Below, one piece after another: positions 37,810 to 47,031 of a stretch of 64,000 bases of DNA. How positions within the stretch are numbered: the first letter of the stretch is position 1; the number at the start of each line of letters is the position of its first letter. Under the pieces are notes generated by a model. That model did no database searches. It was not told where the DNA came from and saw only the letters and a program-made list of their open reading frames with translations. Position numbers and translations under genes: made by a program. The stretch is taken from positions 18,339 to 82,338 of the forward strand of contig CAMASI010000008.1 of NCBI GenBank assembly GCA_945861065.1, in the 5' to 3' direction. The DNA comes from Klebsiella pneumoniae. Lineage in GTDB: Bacteria > Myxococcota_A > UBA796 > GCA-2862545.

Positions 37810-38370
37810 ATGGATGAGTATCTGGAGGCTCTCGCCGACGACATGAAGGGCGCTTTGGAGGCGCTCGGGCGTGAACTCGCCAAAGTGCGAACGGGCAGGG
37901 CGAGTCCTAAACTCGTGGACGGCGTGGTGGTCCTTGTTCATTCCTACGGCGCGACGATGCCGCTCAATCAATTGGGTACGGTTCAGGCGCCAGATGCACG
38001 CCTGATTACCGTCTCGCCGTGGGACAAATCCACCATCGTGGACATCGAAAAGGGCATCATGGCTGCGGGATTGGGCCTCAACCCGAGCAACGACGGCCAA
38101 ATCATTCGAATTCCGGTGCCGCCGCTGTCGCAACAACGACGCGTCGAGTTGCAAAAACTGGTACGAAAGGATGGCGAAGACAGCAAGGTCCGCGTGCGCG
38201 CCATTCGTCGTGAGTACAACGAAACGTTCAAGGCGGGCGAAAAGGACGGCGATTGCACGGAAGATGAGTGCCGTCGCTTACTTGAAAAGGTTCAATTGGC
38301 CACGGATAAGGCCATTGAGCAGATTGAGAAGCTCGTGACGGCGAAAGAGGCCGAGGTGATGGAAGTGTGA
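37810..38370 (+). CDS. frr: ribosome recycling factor
   Basis: The 186-residue factor splits post-termination ribosomes with EF-G. Typical signatures are ELAKVRTGRASPKL, the YGATMPLNQLGTVQAPDARL strand, GLGLNPSNDGQIIRIPVPPL and the C-terminal helix that closes the three-helix bundle. ATG start 27 bases after pyrH. Confidence 0.98.
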   Translation: MDEYLEALADDMKGALEALGRELAKVRTGRASPKLVDGVVVLVHSYGATMPLNQLGTVQAPDARLITVSPWDKSTIVDIEKGIMAAGLGLNPSNDGQIIRIPVPPLSQQRRVELQKLVRKDGEDSKVRVRAIRREYNETFKAGEKDGDCTEDECRRLLEKVQLATDKAIEQIEKLVTAKEAEVMEV

Positions 38371-39104
38371 CGACCGAACCGCGCCAACAAGGGCCGCGCC
38401 ATGTCGCCATCATCATGGACGGCAACGGACGGTGGGCTCATTCGCGTGGCCTGCCACGTCAAGACGGTCACGAGGCGGGTGCCGAATCGGTGCGTGAAAT
38501 TGTGCGCGCGGCCGGCGAACTCGGAATCGACGTGCTCACATTGTATAGTTTTTCGACCGAGAATTGGGCGCGTCCTGAGGCAGAGGTCGACGCGCTGATG
38601 CGCCTGTTGGGTCGGTTCCTGGTGGATGAACGCGACGAGATGATGCGAAATCGCGTGAGACTCGGCGCGATTGGGGATTTGGAACGGTTGGATCCGGTCG
38701 TGAAGAGCCTGCTGGACGTTGCCATCGCCGCTACCGAAAGCAACGATGGGCTTCGGCTCTTCCTCGCGCTGTCCTATGGTGCCCGAAGCGAAATCGTACA
38801 TGCTGCGAAAGCCGTCGCGGCTGAGGTCGTTGCGGGTCGTTTGACCGTGGATGAGATCGATCAGGGCCACCTAGAGCGTCACCTGTCGATGGCCGGCCTG
38901 CCGCATCCCGACCTGCTGATTCGCACGAGTGGGGAAATGCGGCTGAGCAACTTCTTGCTCTGGCAGGTCGCCTACGCGGAAATCGTGGTGACCGATGTGC
39001 CGTGGCCCGACTTTCGACGCGAACACTTGGTCGCCGCGTTGGACGAATATGGGCGGCGGCAAAGGCGGTTCGGGCGAACCGGCGCCCAGTTGTCCTCGTG
39101 CTGA
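38367..39104 (+). CDS. uppS: undecaprenyl diphosphate synthase
   Basis: The 245-residue cis-prenyltransferase makes C55-PP, the lipid carrier for cell-wall and LPS precursors. It contains VAIIMDGNGRWA with the catalytic Asp, LTLYSFSTENW and IRTSGEMRLSNFLLWQVAY. GTG start overlaps the frr stop. The usual dxr gene between frr and uppS is absent here. Confidence 0.96.
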   Translation: MTTEPRQQGPRHVAIIMDGNGRWAHSRGLPRQDGHEAGAESVREIVRAAGELGIDVLTLYSFSTENWARPEAEVDALMRLLGRFLVDERDEMMRNRVRLGAIGDLERLDPVVKSLLDVAIAATESNDGLRLFLALSYGARSEIVHAAKAVAAEVVAGRLTVDEIDQGHLERHLSMAGLPHPDLLIRTSGEMRLSNFLLWQVAYAEIVVTDVPWPDFRREHLVAALDEYGRRQRRFGRTGAQLSSC

Positions 39105-39904
39105 TTCGCACGGTAGCCGCTGCGTTTGCGCTTGCGATCGTCCTTCCGCTGTTGGTGTGGGGAGGCGTTGCGGGTACGGCCGCGCTGGTCGCGGTGGCGT
39201 CGGCGATTTGTATTCACGAATTTGTCGGGATGGCGCTGCCGTCTTGGCGCGGCTGGGGCCACATTGCCGTGGGATTGCCGTGGCTCTGCATTGCGGTCGC
39301 GGGGTGGACGGTCGGGGCAATCGGCGCATTGGTGACGGCATCGATTGCCTTCGTCGTGCTGTTTGGCTCGATCGCGCTTCGTCCGGGAGCAGATCTGCCG
39401 GTGGCGGTAGAGCGCCTCGCTCGCGTGACCCTTGGACTTGCGTGGATCGGTCAACTTGGTTGGGTGATTCCGATCCGGAATGAAGCGTCGGGAGGGGCCT
39501 GGCTTGCGCTTGCGCTGGTGGTGCCGTGGTGTGGCGACACGGGCGGGTACATTGCCGGCCGTTGGTTGGGTCGAACGCCCATGCATCCCGCGGTCAGCCC
39601 GAAAAAAACGATGGAAGGCGCTGCCGGATCGATCATGTCTGCCGCGGTCGGGGCCGAAGTCGTGCGTTGGTTGTGGCTCTCTGAACTCCCGCTTGGGTCT
39701 GGGGTTCTTCTGGGGGCCATGCTCGCTGCTGTGGCCATTGTTGGAGACCTGGCGGAGTCGATGCTCAAGCGAGCGTGGGGCGTGAAAGACACAGGCGCGA
39801 TCTTGCCAGGGCACGGAGGTCTGCTTGATCGCATCGATTCCGTGCTCTTCGTGGCACCATGGGTGTACTTGGTGTGTACAATCGCTGGGGAAAAGCACGG
39901 ATGA
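39098..39904 (+). CDS. cdsA: phosphatidate cytidylyltransferase
   Basis: The 268-residue multi-helix membrane enzyme makes CDP-diacylglycerol. The C-terminal signature SMLKRAWGVKDTGAILPGHG followed by GLLDRIDS and a central PWCGDTGGYIAGRWLGRTP establish it. GTG 39098 lies in the last codons of uppS. No nearer start is likely because the first helix begins at once (IRTVAAAFALAIVLPLLVW). Confidence 0.94.
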   Translation: MLIRTVAAAFALAIVLPLLVWGGVAGTAALVAVASAICIHEFVGMALPSWRGWGHIAVGLPWLCIAVAGWTVGAIGALVTASIAFVVLFGSIALRPGADLPVAVERLARVTLGLAWIGQLGWVIPIRNEASGGAWLALALVVPWCGDTGGYIAGRWLGRTPMHPAVSPKKTMEGAAGSIMSAAVGAEVVRWLWLSELPLGSGVLLGAMLAAVAIVGDLAESMLKRAWGVKDTGAILPGHGGLLDRIDSVLFVAPWVYLVCTIAGEKHG

Positions 39905-41541
39905 TCGTCGTCGCCGGTCTCGTCATGTTGGGTCTGCTCGTCGTGATCCACGAAGGCGGGCACATGATCGCAGCCAAGCTGTTGGGAATCGGCGTGCCCG
40001 TGTTCTCCGTGGGCATGGGCCCGCGAATCGCTGGAATTCGACTGTGGGGCACAGACTTTCGCCTCTCTGCCATTCCTGTTGGCGGGTACGTTCGAATGAC
40101 CGGCGCGGATCCGTTTGGAGACGCTGAGGAGAGTGGTGAGGTGTTCGAGCGCCAGAATTTCATGGCGCGCCCGGTTTGGCAGCGACTCATTGTCATGGCG
40201 GCCGGCCCTGGTGCAAACCTGTTGCTCCCCATCGTGTTGTTTTCTGCCGTGCTGATGGGCGGCGAGCCGCAGCCAGACGCGTCGGTCGGCTTTGTGACAG
40301 CCGAATCGCCGGCCTTCGTCGCGGGGGTGCGTGAAGGAGACATGGTCCGTCGTATTGGCGGGAACGCCGTTCTCTCCTGGGGCGACGTGATCGACGAATT
40401 GCTGGCGCGACCCGGCCAAACAACGAAAATTGATTTGGAACGAGACGGCGTCGCGATGGACGTCACGGTCCCAGGGTCCGCGATCGTTACGGTGGACGGA
40501 TTGCTCGACGGCGACGCGCTGGGGATAGCAAGCGAGCGCCTTTCTTCGTCGATCGGGGTCGATGATCCCTCGAGCCCTGCGTTCAGGTCTGGGCTTCGGA
40601 CGGCCGATCGGGTGGTTTCTGTGGACGGGGTCGAGGTCCGTGACTGGCGAGGCCTGATTCGCGCCATCGGCCCAGGTGCGCACGCTGTTGTCGTGGACCG
40701 TGTCGCCGGCGCGGCGATCGAGCGCATCGAGGTCAAGTTGCTGGCGGACGCTTGGGCTTCGGCACGCCCCGACCCGTGGGCAAACGGTTGGGGAATCGTC
40801 CCGTTGCAGATGTTTGTCCGGCACGTCGTTCCCGAGGGCGCCGCGGTGGCTGCGGGGATCCTGCCGAATGATCGCCTGTGGTCGGTGGACGGGTCAATAT
40901 TGCCAGATTGGAGAGGATTGACGCAGCGAATCATGGCGACCGTAGACGAACAGGCCGAGGCTGGGGCGCCAAGACCCGTGCGTGTCGAAGTCGTTCGCGA
41001 AGGTGCCATTGTTGGCGTTCAACTGGTGCCGACGTTGGTTCGGGAATTGGTACGTGTCGAAGCCAGGTATCGACCGATGATTGGGGTTCAGCGGTGGGAT
41101 GGCGCGTTCGTGACGGCTCCGGAAGTGCGCCGCTACTACGGTCCATGGGAGGCGGTGGTCCGCTCTGTGCAGACCAGTCGGAGGGTGCTGAGCGATACGC
41201 TTCAACTGTTCGGCAACCTGTCGATCGGCAACGTCAAGGTCGACGAGGGCCTGGGAGGACCGGTCGAAATCTTCCGGCATGCAGCCGCCAGCGCGGAGGA
41301 AGGGATCTTTGCGTTTGCGCGGATGATGGGCATGATCAGCTTCAGCCTTGGGATTGTGAATCTGCTCCCGGTGCCGGTGCTGGACGGCGGACACATCCTG
41401 TTCTACACGTTGGAAGCGATTCGAGGTCGGCCGCTGTCGTTGGTCGTCCGAGAGCGATTGCAGATGGCGGGCGTGCTCGCGCTGGTTGCGTTGATGCTCT
41501 ACGTGACGTGGGGCGAGGTGCTTGACGTCGTGTTCGGGTGA
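39901..41541 (+). CDS. rseP: site-2 metalloprotease RseP with three apparent PDZ domains
   Basis: The 546-residue inner-membrane zinc protease has the active-site motif HEGGH (residues 17-21) and the second metal motif region in VNLLPVPVLDGGHILFYTLE (from about 486). PDZ domains begin near residues 128 (VGFVTAESPAFVAGVREGD), 221 (SSPAFRSGLRTADRVVSVDG) and 307 (VPEGAAVAAGILPNDRLWSV). Two is usual, and the extra one accounts for the length above E. coli RseP (450). It clips anti-sigma factors and signal peptides. ATG overlaps the cdsA stop. Confidence 0.93.
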   Translation: MIVVAGLVMLGLLVVIHEGGHMIAAKLLGIGVPVFSVGMGPRIAGIRLWGTDFRLSAIPVGGYVRMTGADPFGDAEESGEVFERQNFMARPVWQRLIVMAAGPGANLLLPIVLFSAVLMGGEPQPDASVGFVTAESPAFVAGVREGDMVRRIGGNAVLSWGDVIDELLARPGQTTKIDLERDGVAMDVTVPGSAIVTVDGLLDGDALGIASERLSSSIGVDDPSSPAFRSGLRTADRVVSVDGVEVRDWRGLIRAIGPGAHAVVVDRVAGAAIERIEVKLLADAWASARPDPWANGWGIVPLQMFVRHVVPEGAAVAAGILPNDRLWSVDGSILPDWRGLTQRIMATVDEQAEAGAPRPVRVEVVREGAIVGVQLVPTLVRELVRVEARYRPMIGVQRWDGAFVTAPEVRRYYGPWEAVVRSVQTSRRVLSDTLQLFGNLSIGNVKVDEGLGGPVEIFRHAAASAEEGIFAFARMMGMISFSLGIVNLLPVPVLDGGHILFYTLEAIRGRPLSLVVRERLQMAGVLALVALMLYVTWGEVLDVVFG

Positions 41542-42185
41542 TCGTGCTTGCGGTGGACACAACGGCGCCGGTCATCGGCGTCGCGGCGAGCGATGGGTTG
41601 CGCACGTTTAGCCGCGTGGGGCGCGTAGAAAGAGGAGCCGAGGCTGTTCTCGTCGAATGGTCCTGTGAGGCTCTGGCGGCTCTGGGCGCGTCGTTGCGTG
41701 ACGTAGCTGGGGTTGGCGTCGCGATGGGGCCCGGCACGTTTACGGGAACGCGCGTGGGGCTCGCACACGGCCTGGGGATTGGCATCGCGAATGGGGCGCA
41801 GATGTGGCCTGGGGATGGCCTTGCGTGCCGTGCGCGCGCCGTCGGTGGGACCATGTCGGTGCTGACGCTGCTGGATGCCCGCCGGGGTCGGGCGTATGCG
41901 TCAGCTTTCTCGCCGGACGGGACTTGCACCCATGCTGCGGCCGATGCGCCGCTGAGCGATGCGCTCGGGTGGATGGTTGCCCCCTTCGTGGCAACCGGCG
42001 AAGGTGCCTTGTTGTGGAAAGACGATGTCGAGCGCGCCGGCGGGTGTGTGGCGCAGAATGCAGACGACCCAGCTGTCCACGTGCTTGTCGCGGACTCCTT
42101 TGCGACGATCAGCGCTGGCCAGGGCGTTCCTGTGAGTCGAATGACCCCGCGTTACCTCCGCGCCCCAGGTGTGGAGGCGCGTTGA
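41538..42185 (+). CDS. tsaB: TsaB, partner of TsaD in t6A synthesis
   Basis: The 215-residue protein has the ASKHA start IVLAVDTTAPVIGVAASD and VGVAMGPGTFTGTRVGLAHG, typical of TsaB/YeaZ. It lacks the TsaD metal ligands, as expected for the scaffold subunit. The C-terminal half (PRYLRAPGVEAR at the end) also fits. GTG start overlaps the rseP stop. Confidence 0.95.
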   Translation: MIVLAVDTTAPVIGVAASDGLRTFSRVGRVERGAEAVLVEWSCEALAALGASLRDVAGVGVAMGPGTFTGTRVGLAHGLGIGIANGAQMWPGDGLACRARAVGGTMSVLTLLDARRGRAYASAFSPDGTCTHAAADAPLSDALGWMVAPFVATGEGALLWKDDVERAGGCVAQNADDPAVHVLVADSFATISAGQGVPVSRMTPRYLRAPGVEAR

Positions 42186-43189
42186 CGGTAGCGGGAAGTG
42201 GAAGCCTGTCGGTGGCGGTCCTTGGCGCTACCGGGTTGCTCGGCGCCGAAATCGTGCGTGTGTTGGACGCGGCGCCATGGCGGCCTGCCCGACTCGTACC
42301 GCTAAGCAGCGGCCGGTCGTCTACAACACATGTGGACTGGGGTGAGGACCGGGTTGTGGTGGACGATTTGTCCGATCAGGCGCTCGGGGAAGTCGACTTG
42401 GTCATTCTGGCCGCTCCGAGCGCGGTGTCGCTGGAGGCGGGCCGCGATGCGCTCAAACAGGGTGTGTCGGTCGTGGATTGTTCCGGTGCGCTCGCGGCGG
42501 AGTTGCCGGTCTTGGTGCCATGGATCACCCCGGAGCTGCTGCCTCGTTTGGAACGCGGCGCGGTGATTCCAGCGGCGCCTGCGCTGCTTGTGGCGAGTAT
42601 TGTGGCACCACTTCGCCGTTTGGGCGTCGATGCGCCGGTGTCGGCGACAGTCATGTTGCCTGCGTCGACCGCGGGTCGAGCAGGACTCGATGAACTGTCC
42701 AAGCAGGTGGTGGGCCTGCTCAACGGCAGCGCCCCGCCGCGCAAAGTATTCGAGGGTGGCCTCGCTTTTGATCTTGTTCCGACGGTTGGAACGGTCACGC
42801 CGGGTGGGTGGACGACGCGCGAGAGAGACGTTGCGGCCCTCGTCCTTCGGCTGACGGGTGGGGAGGCCGCCATCGACGTCACCCTGGTCCAGGTGCCGGT
42901 CTTCAGCGGTATGGCAGCGGCCATCCATTTGATGGCGCGCGTGCCCGTGGACAAGGTCCGGGAGGCGTTGGAGGCTTCGGGCTTGGTGTTGTCAGAGACG
43001 CGCTCAGGGCCTCGGCCTCGACGAATGGATGGGTTGGCATTTCCGCACGTGGGGCGGGTCCGCGCCGGCGCTGACGGCTCGGTGCATCTTTGGGTTGCGA
43101 TGGACAACCTTCGTTGCGTCGCGACCGCAGCCGTACACGTCGCCGGTGCACTTTTGGCCCGGTCGGGCGCCCTACAAGCCCCGTCCTGA
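42182..43189 (+). CDS. aspartate-semialdehyde dehydrogenase homologue lacking catalytic residues (USG-1-like)
   Basis: The 335-residue protein has the ASADH fold: VAVLGATGLLGAEIVRVL at the NADP loop, LVILAAPSAVSLEAG, VSVVDCSGALAAELPVLVPW and PTVGTVTPGGWTTRER. The catalytic Cys normally in an NPNCST-like segment is replaced (VIPAAPALLVAS, about residues 127-138), and the catalytic His of GHS is GMA here (VPVFSGMAAAIHL). It therefore cannot be a normal Asd and resembles the USG-1 family. It starts at TTG 42182 (TTGA overlap) or GTG 42212. Confidence 0.72.
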   Translation: MTVAGSGSLSVAVLGATGLLGAEIVRVLDAAPWRPARLVPLSSGRSSTTHVDWGEDRVVVDDLSDQALGEVDLVILAAPSAVSLEAGRDALKQGVSVVDCSGALAAELPVLVPWITPELLPRLERGAVIPAAPALLVASIVAPLRRLGVDAPVSATVMLPASTAGRAGLDELSKQVVGLLNGSAPPRKVFEGGLAFDLVPTVGTVTPGGWTTRERDVAALVLRLTGGEAAIDVTLVQVPVFSGMAAAIHLMARVPVDKVREALEASGLVLSETRSGPRPRRMDGLAFPHVGRVRAGADGSVHLWVAMDNLRCVATAAVHVAGALLARSGALQAPS

Positions 43190-43308
43190 CAGGTTGTCGC
43201 TGGTCCGTCGGCGGTTGTGAGTCCGTTGACAACGTGTCCGATCCGCGGCGGCTGACCCTGCTGATTGGGGGCCGGGCAACGCGGCACGCTTCCTGCTAGT
43301 GTTCGCGC

Positions 43309-45789
43309 ATGTGGCTCTCGATCCTGATTCCCTCGGCGTTTGCCCTGCCGCCGGACCGGCAAACAGGCAAGGTGGACGTTGGGTCCAACGACGTAGAGCG
43401 GTTTGCGGTGTCGTCGGACGGCCGTTGGGTCGGGGGGCGTGACAAAGGGACGAAGGACCTCTTTGTGATCGACGTCGAAGACTGGTCGGTGCTTTCGGCG
43501 GCGCCCTGCGATGTGAGCGGTGTGGCCTTTGCCCCTGACGGCGTGGACGTCGACGTTTGGGTTGCGTGCGAGGACGGTTTTCTGCTGTTGTTCGGCGTGG
43601 ATGACGGCGCCTTGGTTGCGCAGGAAGACAATGAGGGCGCGGCAATCTCGATTGACGTCGGCGAGGGTACGGGACTCGTCGGCGTGTGGCTGTACGACAA
43701 CAGCACCGCCTCTACGCTGGTGCTCGCCAGTTGGGATTTGGCCGACACGTCCCCCGTAGGGATTTACACGCTCGATTCTGGTGGTGCCAAAGCGGGCAGT
43801 CTACCGGTCAAGACGTCGGACACGGCGTCGGCCAAGTTCCAGGAAGGTGTTGTCGCCGGCTCGTATTTGATCATCGCACATGGCGGAGAAGACATGTCGG
43901 CGGTGAGCTTGCCGGCGGGTGCGGCGATCGCTTTTCCGATTTCCGCGATTCAGCCGGTAGACATCGCTGCGGGTGGCGCGGGTTTCGCCTACGGGGTGGA
44001 TGATTCAGGCGTGCTCGGACGCTATTCCGCCTACGACGGCGATTTTCCAACACTTTTGACGGGTTTGCCCAGCCCGCAGGCCGTGGCGGCCAACATCTCC
44101 GACGACGGAACGGACGACTGGTTGGTCGTGTATGGCGACGACGTTCAGATCTTTAGTTTCAACCAATATATCCTCGATACCGAGCCGCTCCACGTTTTCC
44201 CGATCGAGGACGAAGACGGCAGCACTGTGCAAGACGCAGTCGTCTCCGATGGGTACGTGTTTGGCGGGGGCGAGGGCGGCAAGGTCAAAGTCGCCAGCGC
44301 GCGCCCGTGGGTGTACCCGGACCTGTTGTTCCTGGCCTCGGTGGGCACGCCCGGTGGAACCGACGGCGAACATGTGCCGGGCGATGAGATCACGCTGACC
44401 TTTCAAGTCGACACCGACGCCACCTGCGACGTGCATCTGGGCGGAAGCCGCGTGGGCGATGGGGTGGTGCTCGACGGTGGAATCGAAGCGCTGACAGACA
44501 TCCCGGTGGCGTCCAACATCACGGTCGACGAGACGTGGGACGAAGGCGACAACTTCGTTTACATCGTTTGTGTCGACGACACGACGCTGCTGACTGGCCA
44601 CGCGGCCGCGCACGTGGATGTGGATGCGCCGCCACAGCCTCCCGTGCTGACGGGCGCAAACTTGTTGTTTGCCGACGAAGCGCTTGAGCTGACCTTTGAG
44701 GGCATCGACGACGAGGACCTCGACCACTACACCGTCTACGTGTCCGATTCGTCGTTTACAGCGAGCGACTGGGCGACGGGCGGTCCTGCATTCACAGAAG
44801 GTACGTTTTCGGCGCCACTCGATGTGAACGCGGCTGCCGAGGAATCGATAGACTTGCGGCTCGAACCGTTGACTAACTACAAAGAATATTGGGTGGCCGT
44901 CCGCGCTTTTGACGCGGGAGGCAAGGAAGGTCCGATGAGTGTTGTGTTGTCAGAGACGCCTCGCCCTACGTTCACCGCGGCCCAGCTCGCCGGCGAACGC
45001 GGCGGCACGCCTTGGTGCGGAACGACGGGTGCGCTTGCGACTCCCTGGTGGCTTGTTGGTGGCTTCTTGGCGATGGTCCGTCGACGAGGTCGCTCTGGGG
45101 TCGTCGGGGCTGCCCTTGCGGTCGCCCTGGTGCCAGGGGTGGCATTCGCTGGCGAAAATGGCGACATGGAGCGCCGATCGCATGGAAATTTCGAGGCCCG
45201 ATATGGCACTGTTGGCTTCGCGACCGTCGACGGGAAAAAGAACCCGATCGACAAGGTCTACACCGAAGCGCCCGATGACATCCTGTGGATCGAAGCGGGG
45301 CCGCAGCTGTTCCACATCGTAGAAATCGACTTCGGTACGGGATTTCTGCAGAGCCTCGCCAAGACCATAGACGGTTCGGGTTCGCAGTCGGCGGACAAGA
45401 CGATGTTGACTTGGTGGCCGTTCATGGTGGACGGCACGCTAAGGCTTGAGATCGTGGACGAGCAATGGGTCGTTCCGTTTGCGCGCGGCGGATTTGACTA
45501 CATCATTTACAGCGAGAGTTCCGACAACGGCTCGGGCGGAAAGGACAAACTCCATGGTGCCAAGATCGGCAACCACTATGGGTTTGGAACCAACTTGTTG
45601 CTCGATCCGCTGGCCCGAGCGCGGGCGAGTAAACTCGAAGCCCAGACTGGAATCAACGACACGTACTTGACGTTTGAATGGCGGCGTCAGAATGTGGACC
45701 ATCGCAAACTTCCGTGGGGGTCACCTGTCAAACAGGGTTTTGACTTCTCCGGGGATCAGTTCACGGTTGGCCTCAAGCTCGACTACTGA
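43309..45789 (+). CDS. fusion: surface protein with internal MYXO-CTERM-like segment plus outer-membrane barrel
   Basis: The 826-residue ORF begins with a short signal (MWLSILIPSAFA). Residues about 20-350 look like a WD/beta-propeller-type exported domain, and 350-560 like Ig/FN3 domains. At residue about 569 comes WCGTTG, a hydrophobic stretch ending VGGFLAMV and RRRGR, the layout of a MYXO-CTERM tag. This is followed at once by a second signal-like stretch (GAALAVALVPGVAFAG, about 599-615) and about 210 residues resembling the MXAN_2562-type outer-membrane barrel family (EARYGTVGFATVDGKKNPID; ILWIEAGPQLFHIVEIDFGT). The reading frame is continuous, so one polyprotein-like product may be cut to two. 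Confidence 0.68.
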   Translation: MWLSILIPSAFALPPDRQTGKVDVGSNDVERFAVSSDGRWVGGRDKGTKDLFVIDVEDWSVLSAAPCDVSGVAFAPDGVDVDVWVACEDGFLLLFGVDDGALVAQEDNEGAAISIDVGEGTGLVGVWLYDNSTASTLVLASWDLADTSPVGIYTLDSGGAKAGSLPVKTSDTASAKFQEGVVAGSYLIIAHGGEDMSAVSLPAGAAIAFPISAIQPVDIAAGGAGFAYGVDDSGVLGRYSAYDGDFPTLLTGLPSPQAVAANISDDGTDDWLVVYGDDVQIFSFNQYILDTEPLHVFPIEDEDGSTVQDAVVSDGYVFGGGEGGKVKVASARPWVYPDLLFLASVGTPGGTDGEHVPGDEITLTFQVDTDATCDVHLGGSRVGDGVVLDGGIEALTDIPVASNITVDETWDEGDNFVYIVCVDDTTLLTGHAAAHVDVDAPPQPPVLTGANLLFADEALELTFEGIDDEDLDHYTVYVSDSSFTASDWATGGPAFTEGTFSAPLDVNAAAEESIDLRLEPLTNYKEYWVAVRAFDAGGKEGPMSVVLSETPRPTFTAAQLAGERGGTPWCGTTGALATPWWLVGGFLAMVRRRGRSGVVGAALAVALVPGVAFAGENGDMERRSHGNFEARYGTVGFATVDGKKNPIDKVYTEAPDDILWIEAGPQLFHIVEIDFGTGFLQSLAKTIDGSGSQSADKTMLTWWPFMVDGTLRLEIVDEQWVVPFARGGFDYIIYSESSDNGSGGKDKLHGAKIGNHYGFGTNLLLDPLARARASKLEAQTGINDTYLTFEWRRQNVDHRKLPWGSPVKQGFDFSGDQFTVGLKLDY

Positions 45790-45801
45790 GAGCGGACGCC
45801 G

Positions 45802-46593
45802 ATGTCGCGATGGCGGCTCGATCTCGAGTACGACGGCACCCTGTTCGCGGGCTGGCAGGCCCAGGGCAGTTTGCGTACGATTCAGGCAGCGGTCGAAGCT
45901 GCTGCGACGCGGATCTTCAATGAACCTGTTCGGGTCAGTGCCGCAGGGCGTACGGACACGGGTGTGCACGCGGAACACCAGGTCGCCTCGTTCCTGGCCG
46001 ACACAGTGCGTACGCGGAGGGCGGTTGTTCTCGGGATGAACGCTGTGCTCCCGTCGGACGTGTCAGTGGTGGACGCGTCGCAGGTTCCAGACGCATTTGA
46101 CCCTCGCCGGAGCCTGCATGGCAAGCGGTATCGGTATCGGTGGCTGACCCGGCTTGGGGCCAGCCCGCTGCGACGTGACCGCGCGTGGCACGGGAGTCCA
46201 CCGCTCAACAGCGACGCGATGGCAGAGGCGATCACGGCAGTTCGAGGCCAGCATGATTTTTCGTCGTTTCGTGCTGCCGGGTGCCAGGCGGCGACGGCTG
46301 TTCGAACCGTGCAAGGCGCCCGCGTGCTCGTTGTCGGGGACGAAATTCAGCTCGTGATGGAAGGAACAGGGTTCCTCAGAAACATGATTCGCATCGTTGC
46401 CGGCTCGCTCACGGAGATTGGCCGCGGCGCAAAGCCTACAGATTGGCTCGCTACCTTGTTGCACACGCGCGATCGTGGCCAAGCCGGACCCACAGCGCCA
46501 CCGCATGGGCTCACCTTAGAGAGGATCTGGTACGCAGGAGAGCCCGACGCGCCCCGGTGGGCGGGATTTCGGGAAGTTTCAAGCGAAGAATGA
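45802..46593 (+). CDS. truA: tRNA pseudouridine synthase A
   Basis: The 263-residue enzyme makes pseudouridine at positions 38-40 of tRNA anticodon stems. It has LEYDGTLFAGWQAQ, the catalytic Asp in SAAGRTDTGVHAEHQVASF, GKRYRYRW and GTGFLRNMIRIVAGSLTEIG. ATG start just after the preceding stop. Confidence 0.97.
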   Translation: MSRWRLDLEYDGTLFAGWQAQGSLRTIQAAVEAAATRIFNEPVRVSAAGRTDTGVHAEHQVASFLADTVRTRRAVVLGMNAVLPSDVSVVDASQVPDAFDPRRSLHGKRYRYRWLTRLGASPLRRDRAWHGSPPLNSDAMAEAITAVRGQHDFSSFRAAGCQAATAVRTVQGARVLVVGDEIQLVMEGTGFLRNMIRIVAGSLTEIGRGAKPTDWLATLLHTRDRGQAGPTAPPHGLTLERIWYAGEPDAPRWAGFREVSSEE

Positions 46594-46622
46594 GCTTCCG
46601 ACGGGGAGGCAGGACCGAGGTC

Positions 46623-46931
46623 CTACCATTCCTCGCCTTCCTCGGCGCGCTCTTCTTCCTCGTCGTCTTCGCCCTCGGCGTCGGCGTCGGCGTCTTCGTC
46701 TTCGTCGAGCACGCTCTCGTCTTCTTCCTCTTCGAATGCCACTTCTTCTTCGCCTTCAGCCTTCGGCCTCGCTTTGCCCTTGCCCAACATGGCGCGCACG
46801 TCGCGCTGCGGTGCATCGCGCTGATCGGCCTCGCAATCTGGGCAATTGGGGTCGGGTCGGTTGAGGTCGTAGAATCGGGTGCCACACTTGAAACAAGTGT
46901 AGCGGGTGCCGAGCTTGGCCTTGTCGAGCAT
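46623..46931 (-). CDS. FYDLN acid-domain zinc-ribbon protein (TIGR02300 type)
   Basis: The 102-residue protein opens KLGTRYTCFKCGTRFYDLNR with a second CPDC further on, a small zinc ribbon, and ends with a long Glu/Asp tail (about 50 residues). This matches the TIGR02300/FYDLN acid family found in Proteobacteria; function unknown. Start ATG 46931; the open frame upstream runs into antisense of the next gene. Confidence 0.85.
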   Translation of the reverse strand: MLDKAKLGTRYTCFKCGTRFYDLNRPDPNCPDCEADQRDAPQRDVRAMLGKGKARPKAEGEEEVAFEEEEDESVLDEDEDADADAEGEDDEEEERAEEGEEW

Positions 46932-47031
46932 GCCGTCTCCGTCGCGGGGCGCCCGTCTACCCATGCCGGGCGCTGACCGCAAGCGGGGGCAGACCATGCT
47001 AAGCACGGGGGTCCGAGGCGGGGGATTGGAA

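Noticed and set aside
39451..41009. two long minus-strand frames opposite cdsA and rseP
   Set aside because: Low-complexity Arg/Pro/Thr-rich antisense translations. Both plus-strand genes have catalytic motifs.
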